This document shows, one piece after another, positions 49,301-58,075 of a stretch of 64,000 nt of DNA. Made by a program: the position numbers and the translations under genes. Where the stretch lies: assembly GCF_010671925.1 (NCBI RefSeq), contig NZ_JAAHIH010000006.1, positions 434,001-498,000 on the forward strand. Reading direction: 5' to 3'. This stretch comes from Moorena sp. SIOASIH (GTDB lineage Bacteria; Cyanobacteriota; Cyanobacteriia; Cyanobacteriales; Coleofasciculaceae). Below the pieces are notes generated by a model. The model was not told where the DNA came from, ran no database searches, and saw only the letters and a list, made by a program, of their open reading frames with translations. Numbering within the stretch: position 1 is the first letter of the stretch; the number at the start of each line of letters is the position of its first letter.

Positions 49301-50434
49301 ATGCAGGTGATCAAACGGTATCCGGATAATGACCAACAAACCCTATTAGAGACAGCGGAGTCTTATCTAAGGGAATCCGTTGCTCCCTTGGCTTCAGAAA
49401 TTGATAGTGCTCCTGAGGTGTTACGAGAGGCTCTCAAGGGGCTGAGCGATCGCATAGCGTCGGCTTTGCCGAATCGCACGTTGCTAGGGCTAAGGATTCC
49501 CAAATCCTGGGGAGGTTTCGAAGTTAGTAGCACCACCTTCCCCTACTTCCAGCAACTGGTAGCACGGTATTCCGGTGCTTTGGCATTCTTGCAAAATCAA
49601 CACCAGAGTGCTGGAGCAATGATCGTCTACTCTGAGAATGAATCGTTGAAGCACCAGTATCTTCCTAAATTAGCCAAGGGTCAAGTGCTAGTTGGTATTG
49701 GCTTTTCCCAAGTGCGACGAACAGGTAACCCACCAGTAAAAGCTATTCCGGTAGATGGTGGATATCAGATCAGTGGAAAAGTGCCTTGGGTTACTGGGTT
49801 TAGCATCTTTCAAGAGTTTATCATCGGTGCAGTATTGCCTGATGGTCGAGAAGTTTACGGTATGGTGCCATTTACTCCAACTTGCCAAGATGCAGGTGGT
49901 ACTATTACCTTTAGCAAACCCATGGCATTGGCGGCGATGCAATCCACCAATACCGTTAGTGCTACCCTTACCGATTGGTTCTTACCTGAAGAACGTGTGG
50001 TCTCGATTGCTAAAGCAGGTGCAATTCACGAAAATGACCAGAAAAAAGTTTTGTCTACTGGTTTTTTGGCTCTAGGATGTGCCCAAGCTGGACTCGACAT
50101 TGTAGAAGCGGCTGCCAAAACCAAGGAACTGGATTTTCTATACAATGCTTTTGAGTCCCTCAACGGGGAATTCACTCGCTGCCAAACAGCTATGATCCAA
50201 GCAGCAAAAGCGGATTCTCAGACTTTTGAACAACGGCTACAACTTAGGACTTGGGCAATTAACTTAGCAGGAAGATGTGCTCAAGCAGCGGTGACTGTTT
50301 CTAGTGGTGCTGCTAACTACAAACACCATCCTGCCCAGCGAGTCTATCGGGAAGCTTTGGTATTCACTGTCTCTGGTCAAACCACGGCTATCATGGAGGG
50401 AACTCTGGCTCGGTTGGTGAATGTTTCCTGGTGA
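49301..50434 (+). CDS. acyl-CoA dehydrogenase family protein
   Basis: The 377-residue protein has the acyl-CoA dehydrogenase fold: a helical N-terminal domain (LGLRIPKSWGGFEVSSTTF), a middle beta domain (VGIGFSQVRRTGNPPVKAIPVDGGYQISGKVPWVTGF) and a helical C-terminal domain ending YREALVFTVSGQTTAIMEGTLARL. It should use FAD. The usual catalytic Glu is not certain by eye, so it could be a nonclassical flavoprotein (for example of the desaturation or N-oxygenation type). ATG 49301 follows AAAGG at short spacing. It is single; the next gene is 238 nt away. Confidence 0.85.
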   Translation: MQVIKRYPDNDQQTLLETAESYLRESVAPLASEIDSAPEVLREALKGLSDRIASALPNRTLLGLRIPKSWGGFEVSSTTFPYFQQLVARYSGALAFLQNQHQSAGAMIVYSENESLKHQYLPKLAKGQVLVGIGFSQVRRTGNPPVKAIPVDGGYQISGKVPWVTGFSIFQEFIIGAVLPDGREVYGMVPFTPTCQDAGGTITFSKPMALAAMQSTNTVSATLTDWFLPEERVVSIAKAGAIHENDQKKVLSTGFLALGCAQAGLDIVEAAAKTKELDFLYNAFESLNGEFTRCQTAMIQAAKADSQTFEQRLQLRTWAINLAGRCAQAAVTVSSGAANYKHHPAQRVYREALVFTVSGQTTAIMEGTLARLVNVSW

Positions 50435-50671
50435 ATCTGTCTCAGGACGAAAGTACTTCAGCCAATTAAAAACCCCTATACTCGGATATCTTGCCCTTCT
50501 GCCAACTTTGTGATAACTATCAACATCTAATCTTGTAATATAATTGTATTATAATGGGACGTAGTGCAGAGGCAGTCACACCAGCCTTCTAAGCTTTCAA
50601 GACGTCGGCTTTGCTGAATCGCCCCCGCCGAATTATGTCTGTGTCGTACAGCTTGTGTAGTACATAAAACT

Positions 50672-52060
50672 ATGGATATCACCCAACCCCATCACCCAAG
50701 TGTCAATGAGCAGGAGTTAGCCATTTGCCTGAGGGTGCTTGAGGCAGCGGGTAGGATGTCCAGTGACAATCCACAGCTGTTGACTATTGAACTGGCGGTG
50801 TCAGCACTGAAGAAGCGACTCAAACAAAAGCGTCGCCACCAGCGCAAGCAGGCTCGCCGTCAGCATGACTTGGCTTTGCTGGCTCGTGCCCAGATTCATG
50901 GCGAAGCCTTGCCGGAACGATTACGCCAGCTGGCTGCAGGGGTATCCCTTGAGCATGATCAACTCTATACTCCCCAGCTATGCTACGTGTGCAAGCAGCC
51001 TTACAAACGTGTACATCACTTTTACCACCAGTTTTGTCCTAACTGTGCCCCTGAACACTATAGTCGGCGCTACGCCCGAACTGACTTACAGGGTCGGCGA
51101 GTGCTAGTCACGGGTGGACGGATTAAGATTGGGTATCACGTTGCACTCAAAATGCTACGGGACGGTGCTCATGTGATTGTAACCACCCGATTCCCAAAAG
51201 ATGCCGCCCGTCGATACCTGGCTGAGACAGACTCACACCTATGGGGTGACCGATTGGAAATCTACGGGCTAGATTTTCGTGATCTGCGTGGGGTGATGGC
51301 ATTTATCGATCAGTTGCTGGCATCTGCCCCACTCAATATTATTATCAATAATGCTGCCCAAACCATTCGCCGCCCACCTGCATATTTCAAAACTCTTGTC
51401 CAAGGGGAGATGGAGAGTCTGGATCAACAAACCAGGCAATGGGTGAAAGCTGAATCAGAGGCTCTGGTAAAGAACTCAGCACTTAACGCTTTTTACCAGC
51501 TCTGTCTGAGCAGCAAGGAGGATCCAAACTTTCCGGATGGAGTCCTTGACATTGAGGGTCAGCCCTTAGATTTGAGGCATGTTAATAGCTGGCGACTGTT
51601 ACTTGACCAGGTTGAGCCGATCGAGATGGTTGAGGCTTGGTTGGTAACGACTATGGCACCTTACTTATTCAATTCCCGCTTGAAGCCGTCACTGATGGCA
51701 TCTCCTTTCGAAGATCGTTATATTGTCAATGTCTCTGCTGTAGAAGGTCAATTCTCCTATCGAAATAAGACACCCTATCATCCCCACACTAATATGGCTA
51801 AAGCCGCACTGAACATGATGACCCGAACTGTGGGGATGGATTATGTTTGCGATCGCATTTATATGACAAGTGTTGACACGGGTTGGATTACAGACGAGAA
51901 GCCTCATCCTGTGCGTGAATACCTCCGTCAGGAAGGATTCCGTCCACCACTTGATGTGATTGATGGTGCTGCACGGGTCTATGATCCCATTGTGCGCGGG
52001 TTAGCAGGGGAGCGCCTCTATGGGGTGTTCCTGAAAGACTATAAACCATGTGATTGGTAA
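50672..52060 (+). CDS. SDR-family protein with zinc-finger-like N-terminal extension
   Basis: Residues about 140-462 form a short-chain dehydrogenase/reductase: nucleotide motif VLVTGGRIKIGYHVALKML, NIIINNAAQT (the NAG equivalent) and SAVEGQFSYRNKTPYHPHTNMAKAALNMM. The catalytic YxxxK pattern has Thr instead of Tyr before the Lys (HTNMAK). The N-terminal 140 residues are basic and helical (KKRLKQKRRHQRKQARRQ), with CYVC and CPNC that could bind zinc. The family occurs in cyanobacteria and eukaryotes; substrate unknown. Confidence 0.8.
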   Translation: MDITQPHHPSVNEQELAICLRVLEAAGRMSSDNPQLLTIELAVSALKKRLKQKRRHQRKQARRQHDLALLARAQIHGEALPERLRQLAAGVSLEHDQLYTPQLCYVCKQPYKRVHHFYHQFCPNCAPEHYSRRYARTDLQGRRVLVTGGRIKIGYHVALKMLRDGAHVIVTTRFPKDAARRYLAETDSHLWGDRLEIYGLDFRDLRGVMAFIDQLLASAPLNIIINNAAQTIRRPPAYFKTLVQGEMESLDQQTRQWVKAESEALVKNSALNAFYQLCLSSKEDPNFPDGVLDIEGQPLDLRHVNSWRLLLDQVEPIEMVEAWLVTTMAPYLFNSRLKPSLMASPFEDRYIVNVSAVEGQFSYRNKTPYHPHTNMAKAALNMMTRTVGMDYVCDRIYMTSVDTGWITDEKPHPVREYLRQEGFRPPLDVIDGAARVYDPIVRGLAGERLYGVFLKDYKPCDW

Positions 52061-52237
52061 GGTAATATCATGTCGGGTTTAAAAGTTATAGTGTAGGGAA
52101 TTTAGAATTTAGAATTTAGAATTTAGAATTTAGAATCGGGAATCGGGAATCGGGAATCGGGAATCGGGAATTGTTTCCTACTCCCTACTCCCTACTCCCT
52201 ACTCCCTACTCCCTACTCCCTTCGCTATATTAGCTCC
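52061..52237. repeat. heptamer tandem repeats (agaattt, gggaatc, ctactcc)
   Basis: Three successive arrays: about five agaattt units, then about six gggaatc units, then about eight ctactcc units. No gene. Confidence 0.85.
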
Positions 52238-54982
52238 TCAAGGGTTCATTAGCTTAAGCAAAATAGACTGCCATTTTTGTACTAATGCTTTATCACTAGT
52301 CTTAATTTCCTGAATTACCCACTGCTCCATCCCTAAGGAAGCAAAGGAATATCTACCGTTACCAAAGTCATCCTGATCCTGAGCAATAATTACGCCTTGT
52401 TCTACTAGGTTAGTTAACTCTCGTTGATGTTGGCTAAAGATTACGTCAATTTTACTTAAGTCAATATCACTTAAGTCAATAGTAATCTTCTGCTCCAGAC
52501 CACCTTTTAACTTCGACCAAGTCATCAGTATCAACAGCCCTTGCTCGACGTCCCTGCACCGTTGCCAAATATTTTGGAAAATCTGTCTAGTTTCACTTTC
52601 AAACTCCTTGGTAAAGGTTTCAGTATCAGGTAACTTCCCAGTTCTTAATCCTCTGAATAGCAAAGAACCAGCAATTTGTAGCAGCGCGGGATGTCCACCA
52701 GCCATGTCTTTAATGACATCCCGTAATGCTGGGGTGATGGGAATACTTGCCATCAATTGCTCGACTTCAGTTTCCGTTAATGGCTTCAGGGATTGAAACA
52801 GATAATGGTTGTACCAGGGAGAACTATTGGGATTAAAAGGAGGACCAAGTTCATTGAGACGGCGGAGTGAAGCAACAATCATTGCCAGATATTTTCTCTC
52901 CTTGCTGTGATAAGCTACGGTACGACACTCAGTTAGAAAGGTTTCCATGTCAGCTTGAGTATAGTGCTGGCTTTCCACCAAAGCCGCATCATAGTCATCG
53001 ACTAGCAACACCAAGAACTTGTTTCGTTTCCCAAGCTTGCGCAATACTTGGCGCATAGCCCTGGCATTTGCTTTTCCGTGGTCGAGCAATGTCTCAAGGT
53101 CACTCTCAAGGTCTGGCTCACTGTCTAATTTATCGATCAGCTCAGTTAGGACTTTTTCCCAAAACCTTGAAGCTGTAAACGGTTGGATACTTTCGCAACT
53201 GAGTAGCACCATGACAGCCTGTGATGGGTCTTGTCCATACTCTTGCCAAACTTCTGGGGAAGCCAGGAGTTCCAGGAAAGAGGTTTTTCCCATGCCTGGA
53301 CCACCCCAAATGGCTAAGCTACTGCGCTGATAAATTTGATCAAAGGCAGCCTGAATTTCTGATCGTCGTCCCACAAAACGGTCTGGGGGAACTGGTTTGC
53401 CCACAAAGAAAGGATTGTTTAATTTGTTATAAAGTTGATCAGCGTCTTGATTATCTGGCTCTATCCTTAGCACTTGCTCAAATTGCCGCATTCCTAGGAT
53501 CACTTCCCCTACTTCCATGAGGTGTTTTCCATAACCTAAAAGTGATTCCACTAATCCATCCTGATTCCGGACTCGATCAACTAGGTATGCTCGCTGATAG
53601 CATTCCACTGCTTTATCAAATACGTGACCTTCCAAATATATCCTTGCTATCTCGAATAAAGCACTAAAGTGATTGGGATTGGCTTTCAAAACCTGTTCAT
53701 AGGGTTTTACCTGATGGGATACATCCCCCTGATCACTCCGTTCCCTTGCTTTTTTATAAATAGCCTTAGCCTCTGGATCGAGGTCTTCTAATTCAAATAT
53801 CTCTCGCCGCAATGGGTAACGTTGGATTAACCAGCGGCGGACTAATTCTATTTCTACCTTGTAGGATTTTCCTTTGTAGGATGAAACTTTATCAGTTATG
53901 TCTACAACCCCCAAGAAACCTGATTCAACCAGTTTTTCCCTAGCTTGAGTCAAAGACTCGGTGATGGTAACGCCATACTCTTTCAGTAAACTCAACGGGT
54001 CTTGCACAACCTGAGTATAATTTCTTTCAGCTTTTTTTTGAGCCTCTGCTACTGCCGAAAATATCACTCGTTCAGGAATCGGTAATCCATTCCGAAACCA
54101 GATTAATCCTGCCTCACCAATTTCAATGGCATCATCAACAATTCTGGTGACATCATCACGAGTTACCTGCCACTTTTGTTCAGTTCTAGCTTGAGCAAAC
54201 AGTGCATGACATATTACCTGAGTGAAATAGGGATGACCTGAAGCTAATGCTAAGATGGCATCGATTGCCTCCGATTCATAGGGCAAAGATCCCTTAGCTG
54301 GTTCAGTGATTAACTCTCTGGCACTTCGTTCACTGAGCACTTCAATACGTTTGTTAGGAGCCTCTTTAAAGAATCCCATAAACTTGGATATATCATCCAG
54401 TTGCCTTCCTATAAAGGGAATAATAAATAATCGCTGATCCTGTTTAATCAGAGATTGTAGATAAGGGAAAAACGTTTCAGCTGATGACTCCTTTGATGAT
54501 GAAGTAGGATAGTCACTACTCAACACATCAAATTCATCTAGCAACAACACCAGCTTCTTATCCCCTAATTCTTGATATACTTTTGGTAAAAAACTATCCG
54601 CAAAACGAGTCGGATTGGTTTCTAATTCCGTAACGGTTGGTAGCTTACTAGGGTCAGACTCTAGCTGAAGTTGATTAATAATAGCTTGTCCTAAACTGTA
54701 GAGAACACGACTAAGGGATAACTGACTTTGGTCGTGTAGATCAAACTGGACAAATACAAAGTCATCTTGCCCAACAAAATTGGGAATTTGTATAAGTACA
54801 GAGGATTTCCCAATACGTCGTTGACCTTGGAACAAAATTACCTTTGCGCCCTGCCGGAGGTTGTCCTCAATGAAGCCAAACTCTTCGCCTCTACCGAAAA
54901 ATAATTCCGGTTCAGAGATCGGACGACCAACAATATAAGGATTTATAATAAAAGGACTTTCCCGAACAGTTGTAGTAGTCAT
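52238..54982 (-). CDS. two-module STAND/AAA-like ATPase with TPR linker
   Basis: The protein has two P-loop modules. Module 1 (NPYIVGRPISEPELFFGRGEE, Walker A GQRRIGKSS, Walker B KLVLLLDEFDVLSSD) is followed by a winged-helix-like region and a TPR stretch. Module 2 (NPFFVGKPVPPDRFVGRRSE, Walker A GGPGMGKTS, Walker B KFLVLLVDDYDAA) follows. These are AAA-like ATPases of the STAND type, common in filamentous cyanobacteria and often sensor or scaffold proteins. I chose ATG 54982; ATG 55024 is in frame. Module 2 is paralogous to the genes at 55315 and 61567, module 1 to that at 62899. Confidence 0.85.
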   Translation of the reverse strand: MTTTTVRESPFIINPYIVGRPISEPELFFGRGEEFGFIEDNLRQGAKVILFQGQRRIGKSSVLIQIPNFVGQDDFVFVQFDLHDQSQLSLSRVLYSLGQAIINQLQLESDPSKLPTVTELETNPTRFADSFLPKVYQELGDKKLVLLLDEFDVLSSDYPTSSSKESSAETFFPYLQSLIKQDQRLFIIPFIGRQLDDISKFMGFFKEAPNKRIEVLSERSARELITEPAKGSLPYESEAIDAILALASGHPYFTQVICHALFAQARTEQKWQVTRDDVTRIVDDAIEIGEAGLIWFRNGLPIPERVIFSAVAEAQKKAERNYTQVVQDPLSLLKEYGVTITESLTQAREKLVESGFLGVVDITDKVSSYKGKSYKVEIELVRRWLIQRYPLRREIFELEDLDPEAKAIYKKARERSDQGDVSHQVKPYEQVLKANPNHFSALFEIARIYLEGHVFDKAVECYQRAYLVDRVRNQDGLVESLLGYGKHLMEVGEVILGMRQFEQVLRIEPDNQDADQLYNKLNNPFFVGKPVPPDRFVGRRSEIQAAFDQIYQRSSLAIWGGPGMGKTSFLELLASPEVWQEYGQDPSQAVMVLLSCESIQPFTASRFWEKVLTELIDKLDSEPDLESDLETLLDHGKANARAMRQVLRKLGKRNKFLVLLVDDYDAALVESQHYTQADMETFLTECRTVAYHSKERKYLAMIVASLRRLNELGPPFNPNSSPWYNHYLFQSLKPLTETEVEQLMASIPITPALRDVIKDMAGGHPALLQIAGSLLFRGLRTGKLPDTETFTKEFESETRQIFQNIWQRCRDVEQGLLILMTWSKLKGGLEQKITIDLSDIDLSKIDVIFSQHQRELTNLVEQGVIIAQDQDDFGNGRYSFASLGMEQWVIQEIKTSDKALVQKWQSILLKLMNP

Positions 54983-55059
54983 CTTGGCTTTCTCCCCAGT
55001 TCCGTTGAGTGCCTCTCCCGGCATTTGTGGTCAACTATAGCAGTTTTCAATTGGGTTAG

Positions 55060-55314
55060 GTACAAAGTTTTAGGGAGCAGGGAGCAGGGAGCAGGGAGCA
55101 GGGAGCAGGGAGCAGGAAGAGGTAAGAGGAAAAAAATCCTGTGTACCTCATAGATATGAAAAACGCTGTATGTTAATAGTTTATAATAAGTTACAGTCTC
55201 ATAATTAACAAATTATCCTTACAAGTTATCCTTCTCTTGCCTCTTGCCTCTTGCCTCTTGCCTCTTGCCTCTTGCCTCTTGCCTGTTCCCTGTTCCCTAT
55301 TCCCTGTTCCCGTT
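55060..55314. repeat. agcaggg and cttgcct heptamer arrays
   Basis: About six gagcagg heptamers at 55075-55112 and about eight cttgcct/ctgttcc units at 55233-55312 flank a short unique stretch. No gene. Confidence 0.85.
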
Positions 55315-56586
55315 TCATATTGGAAGGGCAGCTGCCACTGTTCCAATCCATCCTAGGATAGGTGGCACCTGGTCTTTGTTGTTCCATAACCAACGAATGG
55401 CTTTAGTAACTTTTTCTGCTTGCTTTGAACTCATCACATTCAGAAATACTTTCTTTCGTTGTTCTAGTTCAGTTTCATTGCTATTCTGGATTTTTTTGAC
55501 CACCCACCACTCCATAATAGAAGATGCAAAGGAATAACTAATCTTATTTTCAGTGTCTTGACGTTTAATTACTCCTTGCCCCACTAGAGCATTTAACTCT
55601 AGCTCCTGCTGACTAAAAATGTTATCTAAATCACTGATATCGTAGCGCTGATTAGGCAATCGACCCTTTAGTTCAGACAGGGCAATTAGCATTAACAACG
55701 TTTGCTCGATGGGATTAGATAGTTCCCACATTGCTTGAAAGATATGTACGGTTGTTTCTTTAAACTTTTCGGCAAAGGTAGCAGGTTTGAGGTCTCCTCC
55801 AGCTTGTAACTCTTGGTAAAGCAGATAACCGGCATTCTGTAGCAAGCCTGGGTGTCCATCAGCAATCTCGGCAATACCATCCCGCAAAGCTGGTGTCATG
55901 GGCATACCCAGTAGCAGAGCATCTACTTCATTTTTGGTAAATGGCTTAAGTTGTCGAAACATATATTGATTGTACCACGGGGATTGACCTGGAGTGAGAC
56001 TCGGCCCAAGTTCATTAAGACGGCGAGAAGACGTAACAATCATCGAAAGATATTGCCTTTCCTTAGCCAAATTGGCTACGGTGCGACACTGACTTAGAAA
56101 GGCTTTCATGTCAGCTTCAGTGTAGGTTTCATGAGGGAGAAAAACAGCATCATAATCATCAACTAGCAATACTAGGAATTTATTGTGTGCTCCCAGCTTA
56201 CCCAAGACTTTGCGGAAATCTTCAGCAGTGCTTTTTCCGTCTTGGACTAATCTATCGATATCTGCTTGCAGCCCTGGATTGGTGTCCAGTTTAGTTTTAA
56301 TCAAGCTCAAGACCTTTCCCCAGAAGCCAGACCCAGTGAAGGGATGGATACTGAGGCAATTTAACAACACAATTACTGCTTCCGATAGGTCGGTCTGGTG
56401 CATTCGCCAGATTTCTGGCCATGTCAGTAATTCCAGAAAGGAAGACTTTCCAATTCCTGGACCTCCCCACAGGGATAGGTTACTGCGGTTGGAGATTTGA
56501 TCGAAAGCGGTTTTAATCAGAGCAGTTCGTCCCACAAAACGCTCTGGGGGGACTGGCTGACCGACAATGAAGGGATTGTTTGGCAT
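55315..56586 (-). CDS. single-module STAND/AAA-like ATPase
   Basis: The 423-residue protein matches module 2 of the neighbouring two-module ATPase: MPNNPFIVGQPVPPERFVGRTALI, Walker A GGPGIGKSS, Walker B KFLVLLVDDYDAVF, then a helical C-terminal region. The tail ends RWLWNNKDQVPPILGWIGTVAAALPI, a hydrophobic segment near the end that could attach to membranes. It is probably a duplicate of the neighbouring module and may act with it. Confidence 0.85.
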   Translation of the reverse strand: MPNNPFIVGQPVPPERFVGRTALIKTAFDQISNRSNLSLWGGPGIGKSSFLELLTWPEIWRMHQTDLSEAVIVLLNCLSIHPFTGSGFWGKVLSLIKTKLDTNPGLQADIDRLVQDGKSTAEDFRKVLGKLGAHNKFLVLLVDDYDAVFLPHETYTEADMKAFLSQCRTVANLAKERQYLSMIVTSSRRLNELGPSLTPGQSPWYNQYMFRQLKPFTKNEVDALLLGMPMTPALRDGIAEIADGHPGLLQNAGYLLYQELQAGGDLKPATFAEKFKETTVHIFQAMWELSNPIEQTLLMLIALSELKGRLPNQRYDISDLDNIFSQQELELNALVGQGVIKRQDTENKISYSFASSIMEWWVVKKIQNSNETELEQRKKVFLNVMSSKQAEKVTKAIRWLWNNKDQVPPILGWIGTVAAALPI

Positions 56587-56948
56587 TGGAACTAATTAGT
56601 AATTCAATCAGTAATTATCTCAGAAGTGTTGAAGAGGGAATTGGGAATAGGGGGAAAAGTGTGGGGAGAGTCTGGGGAGGGGGAGGAGTGTAGGAAGAAG
56701 GGGGAGAGGAGGACGGAGGCTCGGGGATAGGAAATAAGTTGTTTTCGATTAAATCAGTATCTTTAAGTAGATTTTTGCTCATTTTTCTCGTAGTTCCTAC
56801 TCTGATGACAACAACGATTTTGGGAAACGTTTATGACTGGATTTAACTCTTGTGGCACTATTTTCAGTATAGTGCAGTTCTCAATTGTGTGAGGTATTTT
56901 GCTCTTTGCTACTGTTCCCTGTTCCCTATTCCCTATTCCCTTGTTCTA
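56587..56948. other. intergenic region, G-rich repeats
   Basis: No gene. It has a gggagag/ggaagaggg purine-rich stretch at 56630-56730 and a ctattcc heptamer array ending at 56940. Confidence 0.5.
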
Positions 56949-57722
56949 TCAACTCTGCAACTTATTACCAGTCCTAAGAATCTGTCCAGCTAAGACAGCA
57001 GCACCAAAGCCATTATCAATATTCACTACTCCTATCCCTGGTGCGCAAGAATTCAACATCGTTAACAGGGGTGCCATACCACCAAAACTGGCTCCATAGC
57101 CGACACTAGTCGGAACGGCAATCACTGGACAATCGGCCATGCCAGCTACCACACTGGGCAATGCTCCTTCCATCCCAGCTACGACAATTAAGACATCGGC
57201 CTCGGCAATCATCTGTCGATTATTCAGCAAGCGGTGGATACCAGCTACCCCCACATCCCAAAGGCGCTTGACCTGAAACCCACATAACTCAGCGGTTATT
57301 GCGGCTTCCTGAGCTACTGGTAAATCTGATGTGCCAGCGGAAATTAGACTAATGATACCGGCATACTTAGGTTCGAGCTGGGATGGTGCGATCGCACAAA
57401 TCCGAGCTGTGGAATAATACTGTAACTCTGGGACTTTTGACTCTAGCTCTGTTGCCACCTCTGGTGTAATCCGTGTGGCCATTACTACCGGATTCCGCTG
57501 GCGCATTACCGCCATAATCTGAGCAATTTGGTCAGGGGTTTTTCCCTCTCCCCAAATTACCTCAGGAAATCCAGTTCTTAAAGTGCGGTGGTGGTCAATT
57601 TTGGCAAAATCACCCACTTCTTCGTAGGTAAAATCCTTCAGTTTATCTAGAGCAACAGTTGGGCTAAGGTCACCAGCCGCAACCGCTTCCAGTAGAGATT
57701 TTAGTGCTTCGGGTTGAGTCAT
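56949..57722 (-). CDS. larB: LarB, nickel-pincer cofactor biosynthesis
   Basis: The 257-residue protein has a PurE-like C-terminal domain: VVMATRITPEVA, STARICAIAP, ISAGTSDLPVAQEAAITAELCG, DVGVAGIHRLL, VVAGMEGALPSVVAGMADCPVIAVPTSVGYGASFGG and APGIGVVNIDNGFGAAVLA. LarB carboxylates and hydrolyses nicotinic acid adenine dinucleotide in the route to the nickel-pincer nucleotide. The other pathway genes (larC, larE) are not in this window. It is a single gene, flanked by heptamer arrays. Confidence 0.93.
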   Translation of the reverse strand: MTQPEALKSLLEAVAAGDLSPTVALDKLKDFTYEEVGDFAKIDHHRTLRTGFPEVIWGEGKTPDQIAQIMAVMRQRNPVVMATRITPEVATELESKVPELQYYSTARICAIAPSQLEPKYAGIISLISAGTSDLPVAQEAAITAELCGFQVKRLWDVGVAGIHRLLNNRQMIAEADVLIVVAGMEGALPSVVAGMADCPVIAVPTSVGYGASFGGMAPLLTMLNSCAPGIGVVNIDNGFGAAVLAGQILRTGNKLQS

Positions 57723-57727
57723 TTTCT

Positions 57728-57890
57728 TTTTTAAGGGAACAGGGAACAGGGAACAGGGAACAGGGAATAGGGAGTAGGGAGTAGGGAGTAGGGAGTAGGG
57801 AGTAGGGAGTAGGGAGTAGGGAGCAGGGAGCAGGGAGCAGGGAGTAGGGAGTAGGGAGTAGGGAGTAGGGAGTAGGGAGTAGGGAAGAAG
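57728..57890. repeat. gggagta/gggaaca heptamer arrays
   Basis: More than twenty copies of the gagtagg/gaacagg-type heptamer between larB and the solute-binding protein gene. No gene. Confidence 0.9.
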
Positions 57891-57969
57891 TTTTAATGGT
57901 TTAATGTTTCAAATTTAAGGTTTAATAATGATGATTGATCATAACATCAAAAAATCCTCCTATTTCTTT

Positions 57970-58075
57970 CCTACTGTTCCCTATTCCCTGCTCCCTGCTC
58001 CCTATTCCCTATTCCCTATTCCCTATTCCCTATTCCCTATTCCCTATTCCCTACTCCCTATTCCCTATTCCCTGT
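57970..58075. repeat. ctattcc heptamer array
   Basis: About fourteen copies of ctattcc or variants (ctgctcc, ctactcc) lie next to the 3' end of the solute-binding protein gene. Confidence 0.9.
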
